DNA of 64,000 nt from Ectopseudomonas mendocina (lineage in GTDB: Bacteria; Pseudomonadota; Gammaproteobacteria; Pseudomonadales; Pseudomonadaceae), in contig NZ_VRYE01000025.1 of assembly GCF_008041835.1 (NCBI RefSeq), positions 18,712 to 82,711 on the forward strand, read 5' to 3'. The notes under the pieces are model-generated. The model was not told the DNA's origin and did no database searches. It was given only the letters and a program-made list of their open reading frames with translations. The position numbers and the translations under genes are program-made. How positions within the stretch are numbered: the first letter of the stretch is position 1; each line of letters starts with the position of its first letter. This document shows, one piece after another, positions 9,886 to 19,155 of this stretch.

Positions 9886-9913
9886 CCGGCCACTCATTTA
9901 GAAGGATTTTCCC

Positions 9914-12700
9914 GTGCGCCGGCTCAGGACTGCCATCGGACTACTCGCCAGCTTGCTGTTGCTCGGCCTTGCCCTGACAGCCAGTGCGAACTCAGCCCCG
10001 ACAATCGCGCATGGCTGGTCCTATCTGGTCGACGCCAGCGCCCGCCTGGGCCTCGAAGAAGTACGCGCCCAGCGCCAGCAGTTCAAGCCGCTGAGCAAAC
10101 AGTCCTTCACCTTCCCACCCAGTGACCACGCCGTCTGGCTTCGCGCCGAACTGGCGCCACAGCAGCAACCTGCCTGGCTGTGGATCTTCTCGCCACGGGT
10201 GCAGTACCTCGATTACTACCTGCTGAAAGACGGCCAACTGGAGCAGAACCTGCACACCGGCGAAGCCATGCCGCTGGACTCGCGACCGCTACCGTCGCGT
10301 TTCTACCTGATGCCCCTGCCGAATGACGGCCAGGCCCGCGTCGCCTATGTTCGCCTGACCTCCAACCATCCGCTGATGACCTGGTTCAAGGTCATGGACC
10401 AGGCCGAGCTGGTCAGCCTGGAAAAGCCCGCCTACCTTTACGGCATGCTCTTCGGCGCGCTGTTGCTGCTTACCCTGTACAACCTCATCCGCTTCATCTA
10501 CAGCCGCAGCGCCAGTGGCCTGTGGCTGGCCGGGGTGAACATCGGCCTGGCCGTGTGCGCGTCGGCCAACCTCGGCATCTTCGCCCAGTGGTTACCCAGC
10601 CTGGGTTACAACCAGTCCCTGATCGCCGACCTCTCGGCCCTGTTCGCCGCGTTCAGCGCGCTGGCTTTCGGCCTCGGTTTCATGCACGGCACACCGGTGC
10701 AGCACAGCCCACTCAATCGCCTGCTGCAGGGCAATGCCCTGCTGATTCTGGTCTACGCCCTGTGCATCACCGTCACCGGTCTGCTCTGGTACAGCTCGCT
10801 GGTCTACCTGCTGGTGGCCCTGAGCGCGATCAACCTGCTGCTGGTGAGTGCGCTGCACTGGCGCTCGGGCTATCAGCCGGCGCGCCTGATCACCGTCGGC
10901 ATGGTGGTGTTCAACCTCGGCTTCGGCTTCTTCGTACCCGTGCTGCTCGGTTTCGATCAGCTCAATCCAGGCTGGCTGGTACTCGGTGTGTTCAGTGTCG
11001 CGACCCTGGCCGGTCTGATCCTCAGCGTGTCATTGACCGAACGCCAACGGCAGATCCACAACGACACCCTGCAGGAGAGCACCGCCCTGGCGGCCAGCAG
11101 CGCCGAGCTGCGGGCCAAGGCCGAGTTCCTGGCCAAGATCAGCCACGAAATCCGCACCCCGATGAACGGTGTGCTGGGCATGACCGAACTGCTGCTGGGC
11201 ACGCCGCTGTCGGCCAAGCAGCGCGACTACGTGCAGACCATCCACAGCTCGGGCAACGAGCTGCTCACCCTAATCAACGAAATCCTCGACATCTCCAAGC
11301 TGGAATCCGGGCAGATCGAACTGGACGATGTGCAGTTCGACCTCGGTGCGCTGATCGAGGACTGTCTCGACATCTTCCGCGCCAAGGCCGAGCAGCAGCG
11401 CGTGGAGCTGATCAGTTTCATCCAGCCACAGGTGCCGCGCGTCATCAGCGGTGACCCCACGCGCCTGCGCCAGGCACTGCTGAGCCTGCTGGACAACGCC
11501 TTCAAGCAGACTGACGAGGGCGAGATTCTGCTGGTCGCCGCACTGGACAACAGCGATGGCCAGAAGCGCCTGCGCATTGCCGTGCAGGACAGCGGCACGC
11601 CGTTACAGGCCGAGGAGCGAAAGGCGCTGCTCAACGTCGAACTGCAGAGTCGCGACTTCCTTTCCGCCACCCGTCTGGGCGGGCGCCTGGGCCTGATCAT
11701 TGCGCGCCAGCTGGTGCGTCTGATGGGCGGCGAGTTCGGCATTCAGGGCAGTGGCCGTCAGGGCACCACCCTGTGGCTGACCCTGCCACTGGACGCCACC
11801 CGCCTGGAGCAGCCGGAACCCGATCTGGACAGCCCGCTACAGGGCGCACGCCTGCTGGTGGTGGACGACAACGACACCTGCCGCAAGGTCCTGATGCAGC
11901 AATGCAATGCCTGGGGCATGCAGGTCAGCACCGTAGCGTCCGGCAAGGAAGCGCTGGCGCTGCTGCGCACCAAGGCACACATGCGCGAATACTTCGACGC
12001 GGTGCTGCTCGACCAGGACATGCCCGGCATGAGCGGCATGCAACTGGCAGCGAAGATCAAGGAAGACCCTAGCCTCAATCACGACATTCTGATCATCATG
12101 CTCACTGGCATCAGCCATGCGCCGAGCAAGGTGATCGCCCGTAACGCCGGGATCAAGCGCATCCTGGCCAAGCCGGTGGCCGGCTACACGCTCAAGACCA
12201 CCCTGGCCGACGAACTGGCGCAGCGCCCCAACGATGCGCCGGCGCAGGCCGCACCGACGCCGGTGAGCATGCCCCTGAACGTGCCGAGCAACTTCCGCAT
12301 CCTGGTCGCCGAGGACAACAGCATCTCCACCAAGGTGATTCGCGGCATGCTCGGCAAGCTCAACCTCAAGCCGGACACCGCCAGCAACGGCGAGGAAGCC
12401 CTCAGCGCGATCAAGGCGCAGCCCTATGACCTGGTGCTGATGGATTGCGAAATGCCGGTGCTCGATGGTTTTTCCGCTACCGAACAACTGCGTGCCTGGG
12501 AAAAGAGCCAGAAGCGCCCGCGTACACCGGTGGTGGCGCTGACCGCGCACATCCTCAGCGAACACAAGGAGCGCGCCCGTGCCGTCGGCATGGACGGACA
12601 TATGTCCAAGCCGGTGGAGCTGTCACAATTGCGCGAGCTGATCGAGCACTGGATCGCCGAACGCGAGTTGCGCCGCCAGCGTGATGCGCTACCGCATTGA
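9914..12700 (+). CDS. retS: Hybrid sensor kinase RetS
   Basis: A 928-residue inner-membrane sensor. In P. aeruginosa, RetS binds GacS and shifts cells from biofilm to acute virulence. Order: signal peptide (1-27), periplasmic 7TMR-DISMED2 domain (about 30-165), seven transmembrane helices (about 170-390), HisKA with [18 protein letters not shown] (H411), a HATPase_c domain, and two receiver domains with phosphoacceptors D700 (VLLDQDMPG) and D844 (VLMDCEMP). These match the H424, D713 and D858 positions I recall for PAO1 RetS, shifted by 13-14 residues. The ATP-binding G1 box is degenerate (QDSGTP rather than DxGxG). The start is GTG with AAGGA upstream. The identity rests on domains plus the purH-purD-retS-marC context. 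Confidence 0.93.
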   Translation: MRRLRTAIGLLASLLLLGLALTASANSAPTIAHGWSYLVDASARLGLEEVRAQRQQFKPLSKQSFTFPPSDHAVWLRAELAPQQQPAWLWIFSPRVQYLDYYLLKDGQLEQNLHTGEAMPLDSRPLPSRFYLMPLPNDGQARVAYVRLTSNHPLMTWFKVMDQAELVSLEKPAYLYGMLFGALLLLTLYNLIRFIYSRSASGLWLAGVNIGLAVCASANLGIFAQWLPSLGYNQSLIADLSALFAAFSALAFGLGFMHGTPVQHSPLNRLLQGNALLILVYALCITVTGLLWYSSLVYLLVALSAINLLLVSALHWRSGYQPARLITVGMVVFNLGFGFFVPVLLGFDQLNPGWLVLGVFSVATLAGLILSVSLTERQRQIHNDTLQESTALAASSAELRAKAEFLAKISHEIRTPMNGVLGMTELLLGTPLSAKQRDYVQTIHSSGNELLTLINEILDISKLESGQIELDDVQFDLGALIEDCLDIFRAKAEQQRVELISFIQPQVPRVISGDPTRLRQALLSLLDNAFKQTDEGEILLVAALDNSDGQKRLRIAVQDSGTPLQAEERKALLNVELQSRDFLSATRLGGRLGLIIARQLVRLMGGEFGIQGSGRQGTTLWLTLPLDATRLEQPEPDLDSPLQGARLLVVDDNDTCRKVLMQQCNAWGMQVSTVASGKEALALLRTKAHMREYFDAVLLDQDMPGMSGMQLAAKIKEDPSLNHDILIIMLTGISHAPSKVIARNAGIKRILAKPVAGYTLKTTLADELAQRPNDAPAQAAPTPVSMPLNVPSNFRILVAEDNSISTKVIRGMLGKLNLKPDTASNGEEALSAIKAQPYDLVLMDCEMPVLDGFSATEQLRAWEKSQKRPRTPVVALTAHILSEHKERARAVGMDGHMSKPVELSQLRELIEHWIAERELRRQRDALPH

Positions 12701-12744
12701 TCCGTCTTCCTTAATGTCTCCTGTCTTTCTGCGAGCCTGCCGCC

Positions 12745-13341
12745 ATGGCGTCTGAGTTGTTCAGCCTGTACCTGAAGATGCTGGTGCTCTACAGCCCCTT
12801 TTTCGTCCTGTCCTGCTTTATCGGCCTGAGCCGCGGCTACACCCTCCGGGAGCGCAAGCGTCTGGCCTGGAAGGTGGCGCTGGCGACGCTGATCGCCAGC
12901 GTGCTGCTGTACCTGTTCGGCAAACACATCTTCACCCTGTTCGGCATCACCATCGACGCCTTCCGTATCGGCGCAGGCAGCGTGCTGTTCATCTCCGCCC
13001 TGGGCATGGCCCAGGGCAAATCGGCTGTGCAGAGCGATAACGTGCAGCAGGACGTGACCATCGTCCCGCTGACCATCCCCATCACCGTCGGCCCTGGCAC
13101 CATCGGCGCCCTGTTACTGATGGGCGCCAGCCAGCCGCACTGGGACGACAAGCTGGTGGCCGTGGCGGCGATCTTCCTCGCCAGCCTCACCGTGGGCGTG
13201 GTGCTGTACCTGTCCAACCAGTTCGAACGCCTGCTTGGCGACCAGGGTCTGCAGATCGTCAGCCGCCTGATGGGGCTGTTCGTTTGCGCCCTGGCGGCGC
13301 AGATCATCTTCACCGGGGTGAAGAACTACCTGGTGCCCTGA
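12745..13341 (+). CDS. MarC-family integral membrane protein
   Basis: A 198-residue protein with about six predicted transmembrane helices, matching the MarC/UPF0056 family in length. Recognisable family features are the repeated half-structure, with FRIGAGSVLFISALGMAQG in the first half and VPLTIPITVGPGTIGALLL starting the second. The function of the family is not settled; the old link to multiple antibiotic resistance is not supported. The gene lies 44 bp after retS, as PA4857 does in P. aeruginosa. Confidence 0.9.
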   Translation: MASELFSLYLKMLVLYSPFFVLSCFIGLSRGYTLRERKRLAWKVALATLIASVLLYLFGKHIFTLFGITIDAFRIGAGSVLFISALGMAQGKSAVQSDNVQQDVTIVPLTIPITVGPGTIGALLLMGASQPHWDDKLVAVAAIFLASLTVGVVLYLSNQFERLLGDQGLQIVSRLMGLFVCALAAQIIFTGVKNYLVP

Positions 13342-14012
13342 AACCCCGATACCTGACGAACGCCTGCACCAACGCCCAGGGCAGGCTGTTCGCAGCAATC
13401 GCGTCTATCACTCCCCAGCCACAACTCTCAATCCGCAAACGAGCGGCGACGCGCCCTGCATCGCCTGCAACGCGAAGATTTTCTCCAGGCGCACTTGCGC
13501 CGCGCCTGGCAGGGTCGCCTGCGAATATTCGCCCGGCTCGACGCGCTCGAACTCGAAGCGGTGCGCCGCCCCTGCCAGCGCCCCACGGATGAACACCCGC
13601 CTGCACCGCAGGCGCTGACTCGCACCTGGATGGTGCACAAGACGAGGCATCGGCGTTGCCGCTTCAGCCCCGACGCAACCGGTCACGGCCAATCACCGGC
13701 AATCACGAAAAGCCCCGCGTACCCCCCGAAATCCACGCGCAGGCGCGTATTGCGGGGCGGCTGCACCGCGTCCAGAGGCAGCGTATCGAGCTGAGCGGCG
13801 CCGGTGATCCTGACTCATCGTACGGAAGAGGCACAGCAATTGCTGAAGGGCCTTATAGAGGTCAGCAACGCAGGTGCATTTGCTCGACTTGCACAGGCGA
13901 CACGGCGCTTGCCGGCGCGTAGAGCCGATGCTGGAGCAGCCAGGCCATGACCTTCACGTATGACCAATAACAACGCTGTCCACTTACTCAAGATGAGAAT
14001 GGAGAACGCACC
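13342..14012. other. Gene-poor, probably decayed region before urtA
   Basis: This 671-bp stretch holds no convincing intact gene. On the - strand, 13408-13692 (94 codons) reads smoothly to a stop with a segment VEPGEYSQATLPGAAQ. A second - strand segment just upstream, in another frame (about 13688-13800), reads LDAVQPPRNTRLRVDFGG. Together they could be remnants of one frameshifted gene. On the + strand, 13804-13950 can encode a 48-residue Ala/Arg-rich peptide from a GTG start, without a clear ribosome binding site. None of these is recognisable. The last 60 bp contain the urtA leader with GGAGAA before its ATG. Confidence 0.4.
13408..13800 (-). pseudogene. Possible frameshifted gene remnant
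   Basis: Two overlapping-frame segments on the - strand look protein-like. The upstream part (about 13800-13688) reads LDAVQPPRNTRLRVDFGG and ends in a stop. The downstream part (13692-13408) includes VEPGEYSQATLPGAAQ. One frameshift near 13690 would join them. I recognise no family. It could equally be chance open frame in GC-rich DNA. Confidence 0.2.
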
Positions 14013-15278
14013 ATGCAACGTCGCAGCCTGATCAAGGCCTTTACCCTTTCCGCCTCCATCGCCGCCATGGGCCTGAGCTGGTCCATCCAGGCCGCCGAGA
14101 CCATCAAGGTCGGCATCCTGCACTCGCTGTCCGGCACCATGGCCATCTCGGAAACCTCGCTGAAAGACATGGCGCTGATGACCATCGACGAGATCAACGC
14201 CAAGGGCGGCGTACTCGGCAAGCAACTGGAGCCGGTGGTGGTCGACCCGGCGTCGAACTGGCCGCTGTTCGCCGAGCGTGGCCGCCAGTTGCTGACCCAG
14301 GACAAGGTCGCGGTGACCTTCGGCTGCTGGACCTCGGTATCGCGCAAATCCGTGCTGCCGGTCTATGAAGAGCTCAACGGCCTGCTGTTCTACCCGGTGC
14401 AGTACGAAGGCGAAGAAATGTCGCCGAACGTCTTCTACACCGGCGCAGCACCAAACCAGCAGGCCATCCCGGCGGTAGAATACCTGCTCAGCGAAGATGG
14501 CGGCGCCGCCAAGCGCTTCTTCCTGCTCGGCACCGACTACGTCTACCCGCGCACCACCAACAAGATCCTGCGCGCCTTCCTCAACAGCAAGGGCATCGCC
14601 GACAAGGACATCGAAGAGGTCTACACCCCCTTCGGCCATAGCGACTATCAAACCATCGTCGCCAACATCAAGAAGTTCTCCGCAGGCGGCAAGACGGCTG
14701 TGGTCTCCACCGTGAACGGCGACTCCAACGTGCCGTTCTACAAGGAGCTGGCCAACCAGGGCCTGGAAGCCACCGAAGTGCCGGTGGTGGCCTTCTCCGT
14801 GGGTGAAGAAGAACTGCGCGGCATCGACACCAAGCCGCTGGTCGGCCACCTGGCGGCCTGGAACTACTTCCAGTCCGTGGAGAACCCGGTCAACGAGAAG
14901 TTCGTCGCCGACTGGAAGGCCTATGCCAAGGCCAAGAAGCTGCCCAACGCCGACACCGTGGTGACCAACGACCCGATGGAAGCCACCTATGTGGGCATCC
15001 ACATGTGGGCGCAGGCGGTCGAGAAAGCCGGTACCACCGACGTCGACAAGGTGCGTGAAGCCATGGCCGGCCAGACCTTCGCCGCGCCGAGCGGCTTCAC
15101 CCTGAAGATGGACGAGAAGAACCACCACCTGCACAAGCCGGTAATGATCGGCGAGATCCAGGAAGACGGTCAGTTCTCCGTGGTCTGGGAAACCGAAAGC
15201 CCGATCCGCGCCCAGCCGTGGAGCCCGTACATCGAAGGCAACGACAAGAAAGCCGATACCCCGGTGAAGTCGAACTAA
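14013..15278 (+). CDS. urtA: Urea ABC transporter, substrate-binding protein
   Basis: A 421-residue periplasmic binding protein for urea, the first gene of urtABCDE. The signal sequence (about 1-28, cut after SIQA) has an arginine pair, MQRRSLIKAFTLSA, resembling a Tat signal. The mature protein begins AAETIKVGILHSLSGTMA and continues as a periplasmic-binding type 1 fold of the amide/urea family. Motifs include GCWTSVSRKSVLPVYEE and LFYPVQYEGEEMSPNVFYTG, characteristic of UrtA. The start has GGAGAA upstream. It is separated from urtB by 247 bp of repeats, so it may be expressed at a higher level than the membrane components. Confidence 0.95.
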   Translation: MQRRSLIKAFTLSASIAAMGLSWSIQAAETIKVGILHSLSGTMAISETSLKDMALMTIDEINAKGGVLGKQLEPVVVDPASNWPLFAERGRQLLTQDKVAVTFGCWTSVSRKSVLPVYEELNGLLFYPVQYEGEEMSPNVFYTGAAPNQQAIPAVEYLLSEDGGAAKRFFLLGTDYVYPRTTNKILRAFLNSKGIADKDIEEVYTPFGHSDYQTIVANIKKFSAGGKTAVVSTVNGDSNVPFYKELANQGLEATEVPVVAFSVGEEELRGIDTKPLVGHLAAWNYFQSVENPVNEKFVADWKAYAKAKKLPNADTVVTNDPMEATYVGIHMWAQAVEKAGTTDVDKVREAMAGQTFAAPSGFTLKMDEKNHHLHKPVMIGEIQEDGQFSVVWETESPIRAQPWSPYIEGNDKKADTPVKSN

Positions 15279-15525
15279 GGATGCCCTGAAAGAACTGTTT
15301 ATCGTCACTCCCGCGCAGGCGGGAGCCCAGGCGTTTCGTGGCCCCTGGATTCCCGCCTGCGCGGGAATGACGGTAATTTCAGAGCATCCATAAGGCAAAA
15401 GCCCCTCTCCCCCAGCCCCTTCTCCCATTCAGGGCGCAGGGGCAGTGGGAGAGGGCAGCCCTAACCCGGATGCAATCCGGGAAGCTCGCCCCGGACGTCA
15501 TCCGGGCTACGCCAAGGACACCCTT
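15279..15525. repeat. urtA-urtB spacer filled with inverted repeats
   Basis: Three repeat structures fill this 247-bp spacer. The inverted repeat 15303-15372 pairs CGTCACTCCCGCGCAGGCGG with its complement ending GCGCGGGAATGACG; this word is a common dispersed repeat in proteobacteria. A second inverted structure lies at 15404-15457 (CCTCTCCCC ... GGGAGAGGG). A third at 15467-15511 has CCCGGATGCAATCCGGG followed by CCGGACGTCATCCGG. There is no gene. It interrupts what would otherwise be a tight operon. Confidence 0.8.
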
Positions 15526-17094
15526 ATGCCCACTGCCCTTACCCGAATTTTCCTGAGCCTGCTGCTGTTGCTGCCACTGACGGCGCAGGCTGGCGAGGCC
15601 GACAATTTCGTCGCTGCCAACGCCAGCAAACAGGCCAAACTGCTGCAGGACTGGGCCGCCACGCCCAACACCGAACGCATGCCACTGCTGCAAGCCCTGC
15701 AGCAGGGCCGCGTCGGCAGCGATGCCGACAAACGTGCCTTCATCGAACAGGACGGCACCTGGCAGGCCGCCGATGGCGACGCAGAAGCCAATGGCACGCC
15801 ACGCAAACTGCGCCTGAACAACCGCCTACGCGGCCTGGTCACCTTCGCCGTGGCCAGCCATCAGTTGCTCGATGACGATGCCGCCGTGCGCCTCGCTGCG
15901 GCCAAGCAACTGCAACGCAACACGCCGCCGACACTGCTGCCGCTGCTGGAAAACCGCCTGAGCATGGAAGCCGACGAGAACGTGCGTGACGCCATCACCC
16001 TGGCCCTGGCCAACCTGCAACTGGAGGCCAGCGACCCGGCCGTGCGCCTGGCGGCCGTGGAGCGCCTGGGCAAGACCGGCGACCCGCTGGCGCGCACCCG
16101 CCTGCAAAGCCTGCTCGATGGCGCGGAAAGCGATAGCGCCGTGCGCGCCGCTGCCGAGCAGAGCCTGGCCCAGGTGAAGAACAAACTGCTGATCGGCGAA
16201 CTGCTCGGCCAGGCCTTCAGCGGCCTGTCGCTGGGCTCGATACTGCTGCTCGCAGCGCTGGGCCTGGCCATTACCTTCGGCCTGCTCGGGGTGATCAACA
16301 TGGCCCACGGCGAGATGCTGATGCTGGGCGCCTACACCACCTACGTGGTGCAGCTGAGCTTCCAGCGCCTGGCGCCCGAATACCTCACGCTCTACCCACT
16401 GGCTGCGTTGCCGATCGCCTTTGTGGTCACCGCCTGCATCGGCATGGCGCTGGAGCGCACGGTGATCCGCCACCTCTACGGTCGCCCTTTGGAAACCCTG
16501 CTGGCCACCTGGGGTATCAGCCTGATCCTGATCCAGCTGGTGCGCGTCACCTTCGGTGCGCAGAACGTCGAAGTGGCCAACCCGGCCTGGCTGTCTGGCG
16601 GCATGCAGGTGCTGCCCAACCTGGTACTGCCCTACAACCGCATCGTCATTATCGGCTTCGCCTTGTTCGTCGTGGTCCTGACCTGGCTGCTGCTGAACAA
16701 GACACGCCTGGGCCTGAACGTGCGTGCAGTGACCCAGAACCGCAACATGGCCGCCTGCTGCGGCGTGCCCACCGGGCGCGTGGACATGCTGGCCTTCGGT
16801 CTCGGCTCAGGCATCGCCGGCCTCGGCGGCGTAGCCCTGAGCCAGATCGGCAACGTCGGCCCGGACCTCGGTCAGAGCTACATCATCGACTCCTTCCTGG
16901 TGGTGGTACTCGGCGGCGTCGGGCAACTGGCCGGTAGCGTGCTGGCCGCCTTCGGCCTGGGCGTAGTGAACAAATTCCTCGAACCGCAGATCGGTGCCGT
17001 GCTCGGCAAGATCCTCATCCTCGCGCTGATCATTCTGTTTATCCAGAAACGCCCGCAAGGCCTCTTCGCTCTCAAAGGACGGGTGATCGACTGA
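15526..17094 (+). CDS. urtB: Urea ABC transporter, permease UrtB
   Basis: A 522-residue inner-membrane permease of the LivH type. It has a signal-like N-terminus (MPTALTRIFLSLLLLLPLTA), then a long extracytoplasmic helical, HEAT-like region (about 25-225) rich in DAAVRLAA-type repeats. A branched-chain-amino-acid-type permease domain (about 230-515) follows, with LGLAITFGLLGVINMAHGE. The extra N-terminal region is normal for proteobacterial UrtB. The start at 15526 has AAGGACA upstream; the longer in-frame start at 15445 would read through repeat DNA. It overlaps urtC by one base. Confidence 0.94.
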   Translation: MPTALTRIFLSLLLLLPLTAQAGEADNFVAANASKQAKLLQDWAATPNTERMPLLQALQQGRVGSDADKRAFIEQDGTWQAADGDAEANGTPRKLRLNNRLRGLVTFAVASHQLLDDDAAVRLAAAKQLQRNTPPTLLPLLENRLSMEADENVRDAITLALANLQLEASDPAVRLAAVERLGKTGDPLARTRLQSLLDGAESDSAVRAAAEQSLAQVKNKLLIGELLGQAFSGLSLGSILLLAALGLAITFGLLGVINMAHGEMLMLGAYTTYVVQLSFQRLAPEYLTLYPLAALPIAFVVTACIGMALERTVIRHLYGRPLETLLATWGISLILIQLVRVTFGAQNVEVANPAWLSGGMQVLPNLVLPYNRIVIIGFALFVVVLTWLLLNKTRLGLNVRAVTQNRNMAACCGVPTGRVDMLAFGLGSGIAGLGGVALSQIGNVGPDLGQSYIIDSFLVVVLGGVGQLAGSVLAAFGLGVVNKFLEPQIGAVLGKILILALIILFIQKRPQGLFALKGRVID

Positions 17095-18185
17095 TGACCA
17101 TGCCACTCAATCAAACGCTGCTGGCCCGCGCCAGCGCCAAACTCGGCCCGCAGGTATCCATCGCCATCGGCCTGGTGGTGCTGGCGATCCTGCTGGCCAT
17201 GCCGTTGCTGCACCTGCTGCCGGCCGACCATGCCCTGCACGTCTCGGCCTATTCGCTGACCCTGGTGGGCAAGATCCTCTGCTACGCCATCGTCGCACTG
17301 GCGCTGGATCTGGTCTGGGGCTACGCCGGCATGCTGTCGCTGGGCCACGGCCTGTTCTTCGCCCTCGGCGGCTACGCCATGGGCATGTATCTGATGCGCC
17401 AGTCGGCGGGTGACGGGCTGCCGGCCTTTATGAGCTTCCTGGCCTGGAACGAGCTGCCCTGGTACTGGTACGGCACCTCCAGCTTCCTCTGGGCCATGTG
17501 CCTGGTGGTGCTGGCGCCCGGCCTGCTGGCGCTGGTGTTCGGCTTCTTCGCCTTCCGCTCGCGGATCAAGGGCGTGTACTTCTCGATCATGACCCAGGCG
17601 CTGACCTTCGCCGGCATGCTGCTGTTCTTTCGTAACGAAACCGGCTTCGGCGGCAACAACGGCTTTACCGGCTTCACCCGCATCCTCGGCTTCGACATCA
17701 CCGCGCAGAGCACCCGCGCCGCGCTGTTCTTCGCCACCGTGGTGTTGCTGGTGGGCAGCCTGTACCTGGGCTTTCGCCTGGCACGCAGCAAGTTCGGCCG
17801 GGTGCTTACCGCCCTGCGTGACGCCGAGAACCGCCTGATGTTCTGCGGCTACGACCCACGCGGCTACAAGCTGTTTATCTGGGTGCTCTCCGCCGTGTTA
17901 TGCGGCCTGGCCGGCGCGCTGTACGTGCCGCAGGTGGGCATCATCAACCCCAGCGAGATGGCGCCGACCCAGTCCATCGAGGCCGCCGTCTGGGTCGCCC
18001 TGGGCGGTCGCGGCACGCTGATCGGCCCGCTGCTCGGCGCCGGCCTGGTCAACGGCATGAAGAGCTGGTTCACCGTGGCCTTCCCGGAATACTGGCTGTT
18101 CGCCCTGGGCGCGCTGTTTATCGTCGTCACCCTCTTTCTACCCAAGGGAGTGATCGGCCTGCTGAAGAAGGAGAAGGATCAATGA
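17094..18185 (+). CDS. urtC: Urea ABC transporter, permease UrtC
   Basis: A 363-residue second permease of the LivM type, forming the transmembrane channel with UrtB. Several helices are visible, with the conserved segment LVWGYAGMLSLGHGLFFALG and the later YKLFIWVLSAVLCGLAGALY. The C-terminus has VWVALGGRGTLIGPLLGAGL, typical of the family. The start overlaps the urtB stop and the stop overlaps the urtD start (ATGA), indicating tight translational coupling. Confidence 0.95.
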   Translation: MTMPLNQTLLARASAKLGPQVSIAIGLVVLAILLAMPLLHLLPADHALHVSAYSLTLVGKILCYAIVALALDLVWGYAGMLSLGHGLFFALGGYAMGMYLMRQSAGDGLPAFMSFLAWNELPWYWYGTSSFLWAMCLVVLAPGLLALVFGFFAFRSRIKGVYFSIMTQALTFAGMLLFFRNETGFGGNNGFTGFTRILGFDITAQSTRAALFFATVVLLVGSLYLGFRLARSKFGRVLTALRDAENRLMFCGYDPRGYKLFIWVLSAVLCGLAGALYVPQVGIINPSEMAPTQSIEAAVWVALGGRGTLIGPLLGAGLVNGMKSWFTVAFPEYWLFALGALFIVVTLFLPKGVIGLLKKEKDQ

Positions 18186-19024
18186 GAGCCACTCCCCTGC
18201 CCGAGACCATGCTCGAAGCCACCTTCGACCCTACCGGCCTGGCGTTGGACACCGGCAAGACCGTCGGCAAGGGCGTCAACGTCCGCCACGGCACCATCCT
18301 CACGCTGGAAGACATCAACGTCAGCTTCGATGGCTTCAAGGCACTGACCAACCTGACCCTGTACATCGGCGTCGGTGAGCTGCGCTGCATCATCGGCCCG
18401 AATGGCGCCGGCAAGACCACCATGATGGACGTGATCACCGGCAAGACCCGCCCGGACAACGGCGTGGCCTACTTCGGCGAGCAGTACGACCTGACCGCCA
18501 TGAGCGAAGTGCAGATCGCCCAGGCCGGCATTGGCCGCAAGTTCCAGAAACCCACCGTGTTCGAAGCGCTGACGGTGTTCGAAAACCTAGAGCTGGCGCA
18601 GAAGACCAACAAGTCGGTATGGGCCAGCCTGCGCGCCAGACTCAGTGGCGAGCAGAAGGATCGTATCGAGGAAGTGCTGAGCACCATTCGCCTGGAAGCC
18701 TCGCGCAACCGCCCGGCTGGCCTGCTCTCCCACGGTCAGAAACAGTTCCTCGAGATCGGCATGCTACTGATGCAGGAGCCGCACCTGCTACTGCTCGATG
18801 AACCGGTAGCTGGCATGACCGATGCCGAGACTGAGTTCACCGCCGAACTGTTCAAATCGCTGGCACGCAAGCACTCGCTGATGGTGGTGGAGCACGACAT
18901 GGGCTTCGTCGGCTCAATCGCTGACCACGTCACCGTGCTGCACCAAGGCAGCGTGCTGGCCGAAGGCTCGCTGGAACAGGTACAGAACGACGAGCGGGTG
19001 ATCGAGGTTTATCTGGGGCGCTGA
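18182..19024 (+). CDS. urtD: Urea ABC transporter, ATPase UrtD
   Basis: A 280-residue ATP-binding subunit of the LivG type. An N-terminal extension of about 45 residues precedes the ABC domain. Visible motifs are Walker A (GPNGAGKTT), the Q-loop region GRKFQKPTVFEALTVFENL, the signature LSHGQKQFLEIG (noncanonical LSHGQ, usual in UrtD), Walker B (LLLLDEPVAGMT) and the switch histidine in VVEHDMGFV. The start overlaps the urtC stop by 4 bp. Confidence 0.95.
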   Translation: MRATPLPETMLEATFDPTGLALDTGKTVGKGVNVRHGTILTLEDINVSFDGFKALTNLTLYIGVGELRCIIGPNGAGKTTMMDVITGKTRPDNGVAYFGEQYDLTAMSEVQIAQAGIGRKFQKPTVFEALTVFENLELAQKTNKSVWASLRARLSGEQKDRIEEVLSTIRLEASRNRPAGLLSHGQKQFLEIGMLLMQEPHLLLLDEPVAGMTDAETEFTAELFKSLARKHSLMVVEHDMGFVGSIADHVTVLHQGSVLAEGSLEQVQNDERVIEVYLGR

Positions 19025-19044
19025 CAACCGTGCGCACCGCATTC

Positions 19045-19145
19045 GATGGTTCCCACGCTCCGCGTGGGAACCCCTCCAGGAACGCTCTGCGTTCCAGCGA
19101 CGCGGAGCGTCGTCAGCTACATGTCCACGCAGAGCGTGGGCACGA
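19045..19145. repeat. Multi-palindrome dispersed repeat, copy 2
   Basis: The same ~100 bp architecture as 8302-8403: TTCCCACGCTCCGCGTGGGAA, GGAACGCTCTGCGTTCC, GACGCGGAGCGTC and CCACGCAGAGCGTGGG. It occupies nearly all of the urtD-urtE spacer and ends a few bases before the AGAGGT ribosome binding site of urtE. Confidence 0.9.
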
Positions 19146-19155
19146 GAGGTACGCC

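Noticed and set aside
13885..13915. Possible sigma-54 promoter upstream of urtA
   Set aside because: GG and GC elements exist, but the spacing is 13 rather than 10 bases between them, so it does not fit the -24/-12 consensus.
13815..15428. Long - strand open frame of 537 codons over urtA
   Set aside because: It is antisense to the clearly homologous urtA gene and shows only the biased composition of a shadow frame in GC-rich DNA.
19030..19155. Longer UrtE start
   Set aside because: It would translate the palindromic repeat. The homologous N-terminus begins at 19156.
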